Of a DNA stretch of 64,000 nucleotides, positions 1-9,271 are shown piece after piece (positions within the stretch are counted from its first letter, which is position 1; every line of letters begins with the position of its first letter). The notes under the pieces were generated by a model. It made no database searches. It was not told the DNA's origin and saw only the letters and a list, made by a program, of their open reading frames with translations. The DNA is from a bacterium (lineage in GTDB: Bacteria > Hinthialibacterota > Hinthialibacteria > OLB16): NCBI GenBank assembly GCA_022072055.1, contig JAJVIK010000004.1:62001-126000 (forward strand), read 5' to 3'. A program made the translations under genes and the position numbers.

Positions 1-260
1 GCTCACTCGTCGAGATTGTGGTTGAGGCCAACGACCGTCACCAGCTCCTCGCCGACATCAGCAACACGATCTCATCCGCTGGAATCGACATTAAGGGTTG
101 CCACACCCTGAGTTTCGACAACAACCGCGCGACCCTGTCATTCAGCATCGTGATTCGGGACATCTTGCAGCTGGAGCGCCTCGCGGCCCAACTGATCGAT
201 GTTCAGGGGGTCCTCACCGTCTCGCAGCGCCGGGGGAATCGCACGCGCCCCTTGGCGTGA
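1..260 (+). CDS. RelA/SpoT-type (p)ppGpp synthetase/hydrolase, C-terminal ACT domain only (5' truncated)
   Basis: The reading frame is open from the window edge (codons start at base 3) to the TGA at 258-260. The roughly 85 visible residues form one ACT domain: a first strand with VVEANDRHQLLADISNTIS, a helix, then strands ending VQGVLTVSQRR. This is the pattern of the regulatory ACT domain that closes long RelA/SpoT proteins, which make and break the stringent-response alarmone (p)ppGpp in the cytoplasm. The catalytic part lies outside the window. ACT domains also end other proteins, for example some amino-acid enzymes, so the assignment rests on the match to the RelA/SpoT C-terminus. It converges on serS with only 4 bases between the stop codons. 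Confidence 0.7.
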   Translation, partial: SLVEIVVEANDRHQLLADISNTISSAGIDIKGCHTLSFDNNRATLSFSIVIRDILQLERLAAQLIDVQGVLTVSQRRGNRTRPLA

Positions 261-264
261 GAGC

Positions 265-1548
265 TCATCCGCCGGAAGGCGGAGCAAGCGCCTCCTGGCC
301 GCCCATGTATCCCCGCAGCGCTTCCGGAATCCGCACGCTCCCATCCTCGCGCTGATTGCACTCGAGGATGGCGATCATGAGCCGGGAAGTGGCGAGCGCC
401 GAGCCGTTCAGCGTGTGCACAAACTCAGGCTTCGAGGTCGCCGTGGGCCGATAACGGATATTCCCGCGCCGCGCCTGGTAAGCCTCGCAGTTGCTGCAGG
501 AGCTGACCTCGTAATAGCGGTCCTGACCCGGAAGCCAGACTTCGATGTCGTAGGTCTTGGCCGCGCCCTGACCGAGGTCGCCCGTGACCAGCAGCGTGGT
601 CCGGAAGTGCAGGCCGAGCTCCTCGACGAGATGCTCCGCTTGTCCGCGAATCCGCTCCAGCTCCTCGTACGAGGTCTCCGGAGTGGTGAGAGAGAAAATC
701 TCGACCTTGTTAAACTGGTGGGTCCGGACAAGACCCCGCTCCTCGGCGCCGTAGGTCCCCGCCTCTCGCCGAAAGCAGGCGGTGTAAGCCGTGTAGCGCA
801 GCGGCAGATCCGAGGCTGGGAGGATTTCCTCCCGATGATACCCTCCCAGCGCGATCTCGGCGGTCGGGATAATGAACAGGTCATCCGCCGCGAGGTGGTA
901 CATCTGCTCTGAGAATTTCGGAATCTGTCCCGAGGTGTAGCCTGTCTCTCGATTCACCAGGTAGGGGAGTCCGATCATCTTGTAGCCCGCGGCGTGGTTG
1001 CGGTCGAGCAAGAAATTGATCAACGCGCGTTCGAGCCGGCACCCATCCCCCACGTACACCGGAAACCCGGAGGCCGCGATCTTGACCCCGCGCTCGAAAT
1101 CGAAAATCCCGAGCGTCTCTCCGATCTCGAGGTGGTTCTTGAACGGAAACCCGAACTCGGGTTTGGCGCCGTGCTCGCGGACCACCACATTATCCCGTTT
1201 GTCGAGGGACCGAGGAACGCTCTCGTGGGGGATGTTCGGCAGTGCGCGAGCAATCTCCTCGAACGTGTCCTCCAGTTCACGTTGATGAGTAAGCGCCGCT
1301 TGCTGTTCTTCCTTGATCCGAGAAAGTTCCGCAAGGAGCGGTTCCACGGACTCTCCGGCCTTCTTGCGAGCCGGGATTTCCTTGCCCAGACGGTTTTGCT
1401 CCGCCTTGAGTCGCTCCGCCTCGGTGATCGCCTCACGGCGTTTCCGGTCGAGGTCCAGGAGCGGGGCGAGATTGATCGATGAATCGCGTGACCGCAAAGC
1501 CTCCTCGGTCTCGGCAGCGTGCTCACGCACCCATTTCATGTCAAGCAT
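265..1548 (-). CDS. serS: Serine--tRNA ligase
   Basis: A 427-residue class II aminoacyl-tRNA synthetase that charges tRNA-Ser (and tRNA-Sec where present) with serine in the cytoplasm. The length is normal for bacterial SerRS. The N-terminal third is a long charged helical hairpin (RKRREAITEAERLKAEQNRL and onward), the coiled-coil arm that grips the tRNA-Ser variable loop. Motif 2 is visible as FRREAGTYGAEERGLVRTHQF-like sequence and motif 3 as LNGSALATSRLMIAILEC, with the class II arginine. The start is the ATG of MLDMKWVREH, the usual SerRS beginning. The gene lies downstream of the large surface-protein gene on the same strand, 51 bases away. Nothing is unusual in it. Confidence 0.97.
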   Translation of the reverse strand: MLDMKWVREHAAETEEALRSRDSSINLAPLLDLDRKRREAITEAERLKAEQNRLGKEIPARKKAGESVEPLLAELSRIKEEQQAALTHQRELEDTFEEIARALPNIPHESVPRSLDKRDNVVVREHGAKPEFGFPFKNHLEIGETLGIFDFERGVKIAASGFPVYVGDGCRLERALINFLLDRNHAAGYKMIGLPYLVNRETGYTSGQIPKFSEQMYHLAADDLFIIPTAEIALGGYHREEILPASDLPLRYTAYTACFRREAGTYGAEERGLVRTHQFNKVEIFSLTTPETSYEELERIRGQAEHLVEELGLHFRTTLLVTGDLGQGAAKTYDIEVWLPGQDRYYEVSSCSNCEAYQARRGNIRYRPTATSKPEFVHTLNGSALATSRLMIAILECNQREDGSVRIPEALRGYMGGQEALAPPSGG

Positions 1549-1599
1549 GAAAATTCAGCTCCTCTGTTCCATAACCGCCCATGGACGCAACGATCGGGA

Positions 1600-4500
1600 T
1601 CAAAGCGGATCGAATAGATCGCGGTCGGATAGCTCGACCTTCTGGTCGGCTGACCAGTCACGCTTCGGAGGAGGCGCGGGGGGCGCCGTTTCAGTGATTT
1701 CCTCCTGCGCGAAGGAAAGCGGAGCCTCCCCTCCAAGACCCATCCCGATCTCGAGCGGTTCATCCTCATCCAGGCTGATGGCCGGGGCGGGAGCGGGAGC
1801 GGGTGCGGGCTCAGGCGGCTTGGGCGGCGCGGGCGCCGCGAAGGGATCCTCGAAAACCTGGGTCTTGGTGGTGACCGGGGATGCGAAGGGATCATCAAAC
1901 GGCGAGGCCTTTTGCGGTTCCAACCCAAAACCGGGGGAGGCGGGGACCGTGGCCGGACCGAACAGGTCGGCGGACGAGGATTTCGCCGGGGCCGCGGTGG
2001 TCGGAGGCGCGGCAAACAGGTCGTCCTTTTCCCCAACCGGAGCGGCCGCCTGAGGCCCTTCAGGGGAGGCCTTCAGCGCCGCCGCCTTCCTCGCCGCCGC
2101 CCGTTTCCGCGCCTTGGCGCGCTCGAACAGGCTAGAAACGATCACGAACAGGACCCCAAGCGCCAACAGCCCGGCCAAACCGATCAGCGTGTAGAGCATC
2201 CAGGGGCTACGGTCATACCAGATCAGCGAGAAGGTCACCGGGGCCTTGTTGATGTTTCCGGCCACATCCTTGCTCACAACCTCCACGGTGTAGCCCCAAG
2301 TGTAGAACTTGATCGGCTTCCCGGCGCAGACAAACGATTCTTCCTTGGTCCAGGAGGTCCACTCCCCTTCGGTGGCGTCCACGATCCGGAACTGATATTC
2401 GAGGTTGTCCGGGCTGGAGTAATTGTCGGTGGCGGACACCGAAACCGTCGGGATCTTGGTCTCCGGATCGTAAGTGGGCTCGTTGAACTTCACCTCGGGC
2501 GGAGAGTGGTCCACGGTGAAAGCGGTCTGAACAAAATTCGAGGCCGGGGTGCCGAATTCATCCTGCGCCAGGACCGTGACAATATATTCGCCCTCCTCGA
2601 TCTGTCCTCCTTGAGCTCCCACCAGGACCGTTTCAAGGTTGGCCTGCGGGGGACTGTATTCGCGAGTCTTTCCGTCGTGGACCACCTCATACGAGGAGAA
2701 ATAACCGATGTTCTTGTCTTCGGTGTTTTCGGTGACTACCCAACTGAGCGGCACGCTGTCCTCTCGAACATAGACTCTCGGCCCTTCGCGAGGTTGAACC
2801 GGAATCTGACGCCAGTTCAGGGTCAGCTGAAGGTCCACCTCCACGCTCACCGTGTCGCCGAAGGTGGAGACATTCCCCTTGGAATCCACCGCGTAGAGCT
2901 GCACCTGATGCCACCCATCCCGTAGACCGGCGATCCGGACGCTTGTCCGCGGAGCAAACTCGGTCACCGGCTCCCCATCGAGCCGGTAGGCGATCATCGG
3001 GGCGGATTGGCTGGGTGTGTTGTCCTCCACGCTCCAACGAATCTCGATGTTTCGAGTCTGAATCTTGATGGGAGGCAGGGTGTCCGGGTTCACCTGAATC
3101 TTCGGGGAGACATAAAAGGTGTGATAGTCAAAGGTGGTCGGTTTCGGCTCCTCGTTCCCGGAGAAATCCCGCGCCTGGACATAGAGCGTGTAGTAGCCAT
3201 CCGGATTGGCCTTGATGGCATAGTGGTTGTCGGCGGCGTAGAGCGGGAAGTTGTGGGGTTCGGGACGGACATTCGGGTCCTTCCGGTTCATGAGCACATA
3301 GCGGTAGTCGAGCCGGGTCGCGATGTCGTCCGTGGCGCTCCAAATAAAAGTGATCTCATATTTGGCGAAATCCCCATCGGGGGGATAAGTGAGTTCGCTG
3401 GTCGGGGGTTTGTTATCCTCGCGGAAGAACAGCAAATGGTTGCCGGAGGGGTCGGTGACTCCCCAAATCACCTGGGTCTCATCTCGCGTGTAATCGACCT
3501 CGGGGTAGGAATACTGAGTCTGGTTGTCAATGATGTTGCGCCAGTCGGCCCCGAAAAGCCCCTCGCGATGGAAGAGCTGCCCCGAGCGCCGTCGGTCCAC
3601 GTGCGCCCGGATGAACTGAAGCTCGCCGCCCCCCGGACAGAAGGTGTTGTAATTCTCCCGGTTCAACACTTGGGCGAACTCAATCGTGCTCTCCCAAGCC
3701 ACCCCTCCGTTCCTGGAAACACGGCACTCCATCCCGGCATCGCCCAGCCAATAGATGTAATTCTCCCCCTTTAGGCCGTTCCTGAGGTTCAGATAGGGAA
3801 GCTGCACGCTCGCTGTGTCCAGAACCTGGTCCGCCATCCAGGACCCGCCGACATAGCGCGCGTAATGGATGGTGACGCGCGTGCGGGCCTGACGGGTCGT
3901 GGTCAGCAATGGATTGAGAAGCAGGTCATTGAGCGCATCCAGGTCGGGACGAGTCTTTGTCGCGACCTCGGTTTCCTCCAGCTCCCACCAGCAGGCCAGG
4001 AGTCCATTGCCGGGGGCCGTGGACACTTGCGGGCTGAATTTGCGATACGGGGATTCGCTGACCTGCAGCGGCTTGGACCAGGTCTTGCCTCCATCCGTGC
4101 TGAGGACGCTGAAGATCTGAAGGACATTCTCGCCGGAGGCGGCGGAATAGACCACATGCAGCCCCTGCCGATCCACCGTGAGCGCAGTCTGTCCGAGGAA
4201 GGATTCCGGGTTGTAAACCACCTGGATCGGCTTCTTCCACCAGGTTCGGCCTCGGTCATCCGAGCGGGTATAGTAGAGCGCCGTCTGGACCGGAGGGCCG
4301 GAGGTTGTGGCGACGGTGCGCTCCTGCTCCTCCTGGACCTCTCGGAGACGGTCCTCCAGCTGCTTCTTGAGGTCCCGGAGTTTTTCCATCCCGCCCGCGC
4401 TCTCAACCGCCGTGGTGTATCGCAGCCCTCTCAAGAGCTGGTTCACATCCACGATCCGGTTGATCAGATCCTGCTCCTCGCTAGGGCCCACTCCCTCACC

Positions 4501-4725
4501 AGTCACCGTGAAGGTCGCGCGGAAAACCACATGCAGAATGTCGCCATCGGCCGCAATGTCCGGATAAGTGGCGTTGTTGTACTCGGAGGGGAGGACTTCC
4601 TTGGGCGCCGACCAACCTGGATATGAGCGTTGCGCCTGGCTTGGGGCGCCCCCAAACAGGGCGGCGACGGCGAATAGGACGGAAAGCCGGATCAGGGGGT
4701 GGCGAAGGACTTGGCTCGGAGGCAT
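1600..4725 (-). CDS. Large secreted, membrane-anchored protein with Asp-box (BNR) repeats, Ig-like region and DPF/DLF-rich tail
   Basis: A 1041-residue protein of unknown function. Residues 1-31 are a signal peptide (LIRLSVLFAVAALFGGAPSQA). Asp-box motifs S-x-D-x-G-x-T-W stand at 155-162 (SDDRGRTW) and 209-216 (STDGGKTW), as in sialidase-type beta-propellers, with a short charged coiled coil near 112-138. From about residue 440 there are Ig/fibronectin-like modules (SATDDIATRLDYRY, WSVEDNTPSQ). One membrane helix lies near 842-866 (WMLYTLIGLAGLLALGVLFV). It is followed by an Arg/Lys/Ala stretch, which places the last 174 residues in the cytoplasm. That tail is Pro/Ala-rich and repeats DDLF, ADLF, DDPF, EDPF and RDLFDPL. 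No sialidase catalytic set was recognised. The start ATG has no clear Shine-Dalgarno. Confidence 0.75.
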   Translation of the reverse strand: MPPSQVLRHPLIRLSVLFAVAALFGGAPSQAQRSYPGWSAPKEVLPSEYNNATYPDIAADGDILHVVFRATFTVTGEGVGPSEEQDLINRIVDVNQLLRGLRYTTAVESAGGMEKLRDLKKQLEDRLREVQEEQERTVATTSGPPVQTALYYTRSDDRGRTWWKKPIQVVYNPESFLGQTALTVDRQGLHVVYSAASGENVLQIFSVLSTDGGKTWSKPLQVSESPYRKFSPQVSTAPGNGLLACWWELEETEVATKTRPDLDALNDLLLNPLLTTTRQARTRVTIHYARYVGGSWMADQVLDTASVQLPYLNLRNGLKGENYIYWLGDAGMECRVSRNGGVAWESTIEFAQVLNRENYNTFCPGGGELQFIRAHVDRRRSGQLFHREGLFGADWRNIIDNQTQYSYPEVDYTRDETQVIWGVTDPSGNHLLFFREDNKPPTSELTYPPDGDFAKYEITFIWSATDDIATRLDYRYVLMNRKDPNVRPEPHNFPLYAADNHYAIKANPDGYYTLYVQARDFSGNEEPKPTTFDYHTFYVSPKIQVNPDTLPPIKIQTRNIEIRWSVEDNTPSQSAPMIAYRLDGEPVTEFAPRTSVRIAGLRDGWHQVQLYAVDSKGNVSTFGDTVSVEVDLQLTLNWRQIPVQPREGPRVYVREDSVPLSWVVTENTEDKNIGYFSSYEVVHDGKTREYSPPQANLETVLVGAQGGQIEEGEYIVTVLAQDEFGTPASNFVQTAFTVDHSPPEVKFNEPTYDPETKIPTVSVSATDNYSSPDNLEYQFRIVDATEGEWTSWTKEESFVCAGKPIKFYTWGYTVEVVSKDVAGNINKAPVTFSLIWYDRSPWMLYTLIGLAGLLALGVLFVIVSSLFERAKARKRAAARKAAALKASPEGPQAAAPVGEKDDLFAAPPTTAAPAKSSSADLFGPATVPASPGFGLEPQKASPFDDPFASPVTTKTQVFEDPFAAPAPPKPPEPAPAPAPAPAISLDEDEPLEIGMGLGGEAPLSFAQEEITETAPPAPPPKRDWSADQKVELSDRDLFDPL

Positions 4726-4888
4726 GGGCGGAGTTTAGCCAGACCCCCTCCCCCTTTCAACGGGAATCGGACCCCGCCGATCCTTGGGGTTGTCATTCGA
4801 TCGGGTTGGATGGATGCTTTTTGAAAGCGTGACTCCTCGGCCATTGGGCGAGGTTTCAATCCCCTGAATCTCCTGGAGGTTGCTCGAG

Positions 4889-6208
4889 ATGAACCGCAAT
4901 GGATGCCCAAACCCCCGTGTTTTCAGCTTATTTCTGGTCCTGCTGTTGGCCTTGGAACCCATTTCGGCTGAATCGGGCGATTGGCCTCAATATCGAGGTC
5001 CGCACTTGAACGGGACCACCGAGGAGGAGATCAACCTTTCCGCTTGGCCGAAGGAGGGTCCCAAGGTCCGTTGGAGAGTTCCCGCCCCGCTCGGATTCAG
5101 CTCGTTTTCCGTCGTGGGCGGCAAGGCGTTCACATTGGTGGGGCGCGAGGATTCGGATGGTCTGATGCGCGAGGTTTGTGTCGCGCTCGACGCCGGCACC
5201 GGGAAGGAGCTGTGGAGCTTTCCGATGTGCATCTCCAATTACGATGGTGGTGGGGACTCAGGCACGTCCGATAACGACGGGGGCGATGGGCCACGGTCCA
5301 CGCCCACGGTGGACGGAAACCGGGTCTATGTGTATGACTCTCAATTGGGTCTGTATTGCCTGGATGCGGAATCGGGGAAAGTGGTCTGGCAAAAAAACAT
5401 CGTTGAGGATTTCAATGGAAGAAACATTCGCTGGCAGAGCGCGGCCTCCCCGCTCCTTGAAGGAAATCTGATCTGTGTCCCCGGCGGCGGCGCGGGCGAA
5501 TCGTTTATCGCTCTGGACAAGACCACCGGCGAGGCGGTCTGGAAGAGCGGCGATGAAAAGATGACTCACGCCATGCCGGTTCCGGCCACCATCCTCGGAG
5601 TCCGCCAGATCGTGTTTTTTGCTCAATCCGGTCTGGTGTCGGTCGACGCCAAGACCGGCAAGGAACTCTGGAAACGTCCTTTCCCCTACAAGACTTCCAC
5701 CGCCGCCTCACCGATACTGACCGGGGACTTGGCTTACTGCTCCGCGGGATACGGAATCGGCGGGGGACTCGCCCGCCTCAAAAAGACCGCCACCGGCTTC
5801 GAGGCCGAGGAGGTCTGGCGCAAGGAGAATGATGTCATCAACCACTGGAGCACGCCGGTTCACAAGGATGGGTTCCTCTATGGAATGTTCAGCTTCAAGA
5901 AGCACGGCGAAGGCCCGATGCAGTGTGTCGAGCTTCTCACCGGCGAGGTCAAGTGGTCCAAGGACAAGTACGGTCCTGGGAACTGCATTCTCACCGGAGC
6001 CAAGGGGGACAAGCTGCTCGCCCTGGCGGACAATGGCGAACTCGTGGTGGTCGAGGCAACGCCGGACGATTACAAGGAACTCGCGCGCAACGATGTCATC
6101 GACGGCAAGTGTTGGTCGACTCCCACTCTGGCCAATGGCCGAATCTATGTGCGCAGCACCAAGGAGGCGGTCTGTCTGGACCTGTCGGGCGCCCTCGAAA
6201 CCAAATAG
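4889..6208 (+). CDS. Exported PQQ-like beta-propeller repeat protein
   Basis: A 439-residue protein with a signal peptide (VFSLFLVLLLALEPISA) followed by DWPQYRGPHLNG, the opening typical of outer-membrane-biogenesis/PQQ-like propeller proteins in Planctomycetes and allied phyla. Blades are marked by repeats of the type LDAGTGKELW, LDAESGKVVWQ, LDKTTGEAVW, VDAKTGKELW and LLTGEVKW (the tryptophan-docking pattern). It is probably an extracytoplasmic quinoprotein-like or binding protein. No dehydrogenase cytochrome domain is present, so enzyme activity is not implied. The ATG at 4889 was chosen over an in-frame TTG at 4880 because a TGGAGG ribosome-binding site ends at 4878, 10 bases before it. 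The 163-base gap upstream is the divergent control region with the Asp-box protein. I found no clear promoter there. Confidence 0.85.
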   Translation: MNRNGCPNPRVFSLFLVLLLALEPISAESGDWPQYRGPHLNGTTEEEINLSAWPKEGPKVRWRVPAPLGFSSFSVVGGKAFTLVGREDSDGLMREVCVALDAGTGKELWSFPMCISNYDGGGDSGTSDNDGGDGPRSTPTVDGNRVYVYDSQLGLYCLDAESGKVVWQKNIVEDFNGRNIRWQSAASPLLEGNLICVPGGGAGESFIALDKTTGEAVWKSGDEKMTHAMPVPATILGVRQIVFFAQSGLVSVDAKTGKELWKRPFPYKTSTAASPILTGDLAYCSAGYGIGGGLARLKKTATGFEAEEVWRKENDVINHWSTPVHKDGFLYGMFSFKKHGEGPMQCVELLTGEVKWSKDKYGPGNCILTGAKGDKLLALADNGELVVVEATPDDYKELARNDVIDGKCWSTPTLANGRIYVRSTKEAVCLDLSGALETK

Positions 6209-6224
6209 GACGGGAACGGCGGGT

Positions 6225-6255
6225 GGCGGCGGGGGCGGCTCATGCCCCCGCCGCC
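6225..6255. terminator. Bidirectional hairpin terminator between convergent genes
   Basis: A perfect 12-bp inverted repeat (GGCGGCGGGGGC, 6225-6236, and its complement, 6244-6255) with a 7-base loop. It fills the 60-bp gap between the stops of the PQQ-propeller gene and the NO reductase gene. The T-rich stretch after it on the + strand is weak (TCTTGTCGGTTTT), so termination efficiency is uncertain. Confidence 0.7.
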
Positions 6256-6268
6256 GCTCTTGTCGGTT

Positions 6269-8563
6269 TTACTTGCCGACAACGGGCGTCTCGATCAGCC
6301 CGCGGATGGACTTTTCCGGCGCGCTTGCGAGCGACCAGCCCCCGCTGAGCCCCGCCACGAACCAGCAGAAACCCACCACGCCGATCACGAAGACCGTGTC
6401 ACCGATCACCCGCAGCCAGCGCAGGGTGGTGACCAAGTCCGAACCCAGAAACTCCGCCGAGCGGGCGTACCACATGCCGGTGTCCACGCTCGCCCAGGCT
6501 TGGAGGAGTCCCACCGGAAGCAGGCTGATGGTGACCATGAGCGCCAGCCCGATGTTGATCGCCCAGAAAGAGAGCGCCAAGACTCCGGTCTTCCAGGGGC
6601 GGGTCACGTTCATCCCCTTGAGGCAGAAGAGCAGCAGCCCCAGCCCCAGCATGCCATAGACCCCAAACAGGGCGGCATGACCATGCACGGGCGTGGTGTT
6701 CAGCCCTTGCATGTAGTAGAGGGCCACGGGGGGATTGATCAGGAACCCGAAGAGACCGGCCCCCACCATGTTCCAGAACGACACCGCGACGAAGAAGTAG
6801 ATCGGCCAGCGGTATCCCTCCACCCAGGGTTTGGCTCGGGTGAGGTTCAGGCTTTCATATGCCTCGAAGCCAATCAGGACCAGCGGGACCACCTCCAGCG
6901 CGCTGAATACCGAACCCAGCGCAAGCACCGCGGTGGGGGTTCCGGTGAAGTACAGGTGATGGAAGGTGCCGATGATGCCGCCCGAAAGGAACAGCACGCA
7001 GGAGAACAGAACCGCCGAGGTGGCCGAGGCGACTCGCAGCAACCCCATGCGGGTGAACAGGAAGGCGATCACCACGGTGGCGAAGACCTCGAAGAACCCC
7101 TCCACCCAGAGGTGGACCACCCACCAGCGCCAGTATTCGATCATCGAGTAGTGGGAGTGCTGACCCCAGGCCAGCCCCGCTCCATAAAAACCGGCGATGG
7201 CGAAGGCGGAGATCAGAAACAGAGTGAGCAGGTGACGGTTCGCGCCCCCCTCTCGAAAGGCGGGCCAAAGCGCCCGCCCCACCAGCGCGAGCCACACAAA
7301 CAGGCCCACGAACAGGAACCACTGCCAGAAGCGGCCCAGATCCACATACTCAAGCCCCTGATGCCCGAACCAGAACCCGGCGGTCAGCCCGAGCTTCTGC
7401 TGGATCGACAGCCACTGCCCGAACATCGATCCCACCACGATCACCAGAAGGCACACGAACAGGAACTGGACTCCGAGCTTCTGGAATCTCGGCTCGTACC
7501 CGGAAACCGCCGGAGCGACAAACAGTCCGGTGGCGAGCCACGCCGTCGCGATCCAGAAGATACCGAGCTGGATGTGCCAGGTGCGGGTCACCGAGTAGGG
7601 GAACCATTCGGCGAGCGGGAGGCCATAGAACCCCAACCCCTCAACCGTGTAATGCGCCGTGATCACCCCGAGCCCGACCTGAACCAGGAAGAGCGCCGCA
7701 ACCACCCAGAAATACTTCAGAGTCGCCTTCATGGAAGGGGTCAGCTCCAGAGACAGGAGCGGGTCGTGTTCAGGGACCACCGCCGGCGGATCCTCCTTGT
7801 GACGCTGAACCGCTTGATACCAGGCAAGCGCCCCAATTCCGGCCAGTAGCAAGACCACGCTGATCATTGACCACAGGACAATCGAGCCGGTGGGAGAATT
7901 GTCGATCAGCCTCTCCGGGGGCCAATTGTTCGTGTAGGTGATTTCCTGTCCGGGGCGATTGGTCGCGCAGGCCCAGGCCGCCCAGAAGAAGAAGGCATTG
8001 AGCAGGCGCTTCCGCTCCGGGTCCTTGAGCGTTCCGGCGGGGATGGCGTAAGACTCGCGCAGGTCCTGGAGATCCGGGTCCTCCCCGAACAACCGGGCGT
8101 AGTGATCACCCGTCCCGGCAATGGCGCCCGCTCGGACTTGAGACACGGTCAGGTCCCCGGTGTCGCTCTGGTAAGTGTTGGTCCGAACCTCTTTCTTGAG
8201 GCGTTCGCGCAGGACGGCTTGGATGGAGCCATCGAGGTCCCCGTAGGGTTTCCCGTGTTCCGCGTTGGACCAAGTGTCAAGGATGGCCACCAGTTCCCGA
8301 TGCAGCCAATCCGCCGACCAGTCCGGCGCCTGGTAGGCTCCATGCCCCCACACACTCCCGATTTCCTGGCCTCCCATCGACTGCCACACATTCTGGCCAT
8401 CGCGGATGTCCTTGTCGGTGAACAGGACATTTCCGTCGCGATCCACCACCCGCTTGGGGATCGGCGGCGCCTGGAGGTAGATCTCGTATCCGTAATACCC
8501 GAGCACTCCGAACGAAGCGACAATCACGAAAGCGAAACTCAGCCACAGTTTCCAGTATCTCAT
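6269..8563 (-). CDS. norB: Quinol-dependent nitric oxide reductase (qNOR, NorZ type)
   Basis: A 764-residue integral membrane haem-copper-superfamily enzyme that reduces 2 NO to N2O with quinol electrons. The N-terminal extension (APPIPKRVVDRDGNVLFTDKD, then IRDGQNVWQSMGGQEIGSVWGHGAYQAPDW) is the fused NorC-like domain of single-subunit qNOR and carries no haem c CxxCH motif. About 14 membrane helices follow. Metal-site residues are in place: H330 (TWHIQ), H484 and E488 (VVHLWVEG) and the pair H535-H536 (GTFHHLYFTG). The ATG at 8563 was preferred because GGGAGGAG lies 8 bases upstream; an in-frame ATG at 8581 overlaps that site. It lies just behind the hemerythrin gene, with no room for a separate promoter, so it is probably co-transcribed with it under the Rrf2-type regulator. 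Confidence 0.95.
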   Translation of the reverse strand: MRYWKLWLSFAFVIVASFGVLGYYGYEIYLQAPPIPKRVVDRDGNVLFTDKDIRDGQNVWQSMGGQEIGSVWGHGAYQAPDWSADWLHRELVAILDTWSNAEHGKPYGDLDGSIQAVLRERLKKEVRTNTYQSDTGDLTVSQVRAGAIAGTGDHYARLFGEDPDLQDLRESYAIPAGTLKDPERKRLLNAFFFWAAWACATNRPGQEITYTNNWPPERLIDNSPTGSIVLWSMISVVLLLAGIGALAWYQAVQRHKEDPPAVVPEHDPLLSLELTPSMKATLKYFWVVAALFLVQVGLGVITAHYTVEGLGFYGLPLAEWFPYSVTRTWHIQLGIFWIATAWLATGLFVAPAVSGYEPRFQKLGVQFLFVCLLVIVVGSMFGQWLSIQQKLGLTAGFWFGHQGLEYVDLGRFWQWFLFVGLFVWLALVGRALWPAFREGGANRHLLTLFLISAFAIAGFYGAGLAWGQHSHYSMIEYWRWWVVHLWVEGFFEVFATVVIAFLFTRMGLLRVASATSAVLFSCVLFLSGGIIGTFHHLYFTGTPTAVLALGSVFSALEVVPLVLIGFEAYESLNLTRAKPWVEGYRWPIYFFVAVSFWNMVGAGLFGFLINPPVALYYMQGLNTTPVHGHAALFGVYGMLGLGLLLFCLKGMNVTRPWKTGVLALSFWAINIGLALMVTISLLPVGLLQAWASVDTGMWYARSAEFLGSDLVTTLRWLRVIGDTVFVIGVVGFCWFVAGLSGGWSLASAPEKSIRGLIETPVVGK

Positions 8564-8614
8564 GTTTTTTTCTCCTCCCATTCGTGGGCGGTGGTTTCAA
8601 TCTGACAAGGCCTG

Positions 8615-9229
8615 TCAGGCGTGGGTGGAGCAGGCATGGAGCTTGTGGCCGCAGGCGCACTCCACGGAGGCCCGCTCGACCCCGTACTTCTCGGCAAGCC
8701 CGTCCGCGAGGGCGAGATAGAGGTCATGGGTTCCATGCCCCATCTCCTCCGCCTCGGCCACCTCAAAACCCCTCAGCAGCAGAGCCTGATCGGATTCATT
8801 GAGCAGGTGGTCCGCCATCGCGAAGAGGCAGTGGTCCTCCTTTTCGATATGCGCGCGAAGCAGGCGGTCATAGTTCCGCGCGACGCCGGCAAACAGCGCG
8901 GGAGCGCGCGAATCTCCCTGCTTGGCTTTGGTCACCGCCTCCTCCATTCCGGCGATCAGACTTCGGCCCATGTCGTGCTCGTGACGCATGACCCCGGTCG
9001 GTCCCGAGTCGGGAGAAAGCCCGCGAGCCTCCAGGAGCGGAAAAAGGCGATCCTCCTCCTTGCCGTGGTGACACTTGTCCGCGAAGGTCTTGAAGAAGGC
9101 GATCATTTTTTCCGCGGAGTCAACCTCCAACCGGTTCTTGAGGTCGCAATTCAACGCCTCCTTTTCGAGACAGGCCAAGACCTGCTCGATGATTCGGTGT
9201 TCGTTCATGAGGATTTCAGTCGCGCGCAT
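8615..9229 (-). CDS. Hemerythrin HHE-domain protein with Cys/His-rich C-terminal tail
   Basis: A 204-residue cytoplasmic four-helix protein with a probable di-iron centre. Ligand-type motifs are in order: NEHRIIEQ (H11), HHGKEED (H54/H55, E59), MRHEHDMG (H83/H85) and HIEKEDH (H127, E131). Such HHE proteins handle NO, O2 or iron, and several support repair of nitrosated Fe-S clusters (RIC/YtfE family). The tail from 190 carries CACGHKLHAC (C191, C193, C200 plus histidines) and could bind a further metal. The start is the ATG at 9229 with AAAGGAGAG upstream; a longer frame begins at 9274 but has no such site. It is the first gene of the hemerythrin-qNOR unit. Confidence 0.9.
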   Translation of the reverse strand: MRATEILMNEHRIIEQVLACLEKEALNCDLKNRLEVDSAEKMIAFFKTFADKCHHGKEEDRLFPLLEARGLSPDSGPTGVMRHEHDMGRSLIAGMEEAVTKAKQGDSRAPALFAGVARNYDRLLRAHIEKEDHCLFAMADHLLNESDQALLLRGFEVAEAEEMGHGTHDLYLALADGLAEKYGVERASVECACGHKLHACSTHA

Positions 9230-9271
9230 TGCTTCTCTCCTTTCAACCTGTTCTTGATTTACATCGAATCG

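Noticed and set aside
6242-7849. 535-residue open frame opposite the NO reductase gene
   Set aside because: It is the antisense shadow of qNOR; composition (Gln/Glu/His/Arg-rich, no folding pattern) is typical of GC-rich antisense frames.
6269-8563. Nitric oxide dismutase instead of reductase
   Set aside because: The metal-site histidines and the glutamate in VVHLWVEG are present; dismutases have changes at these sites.
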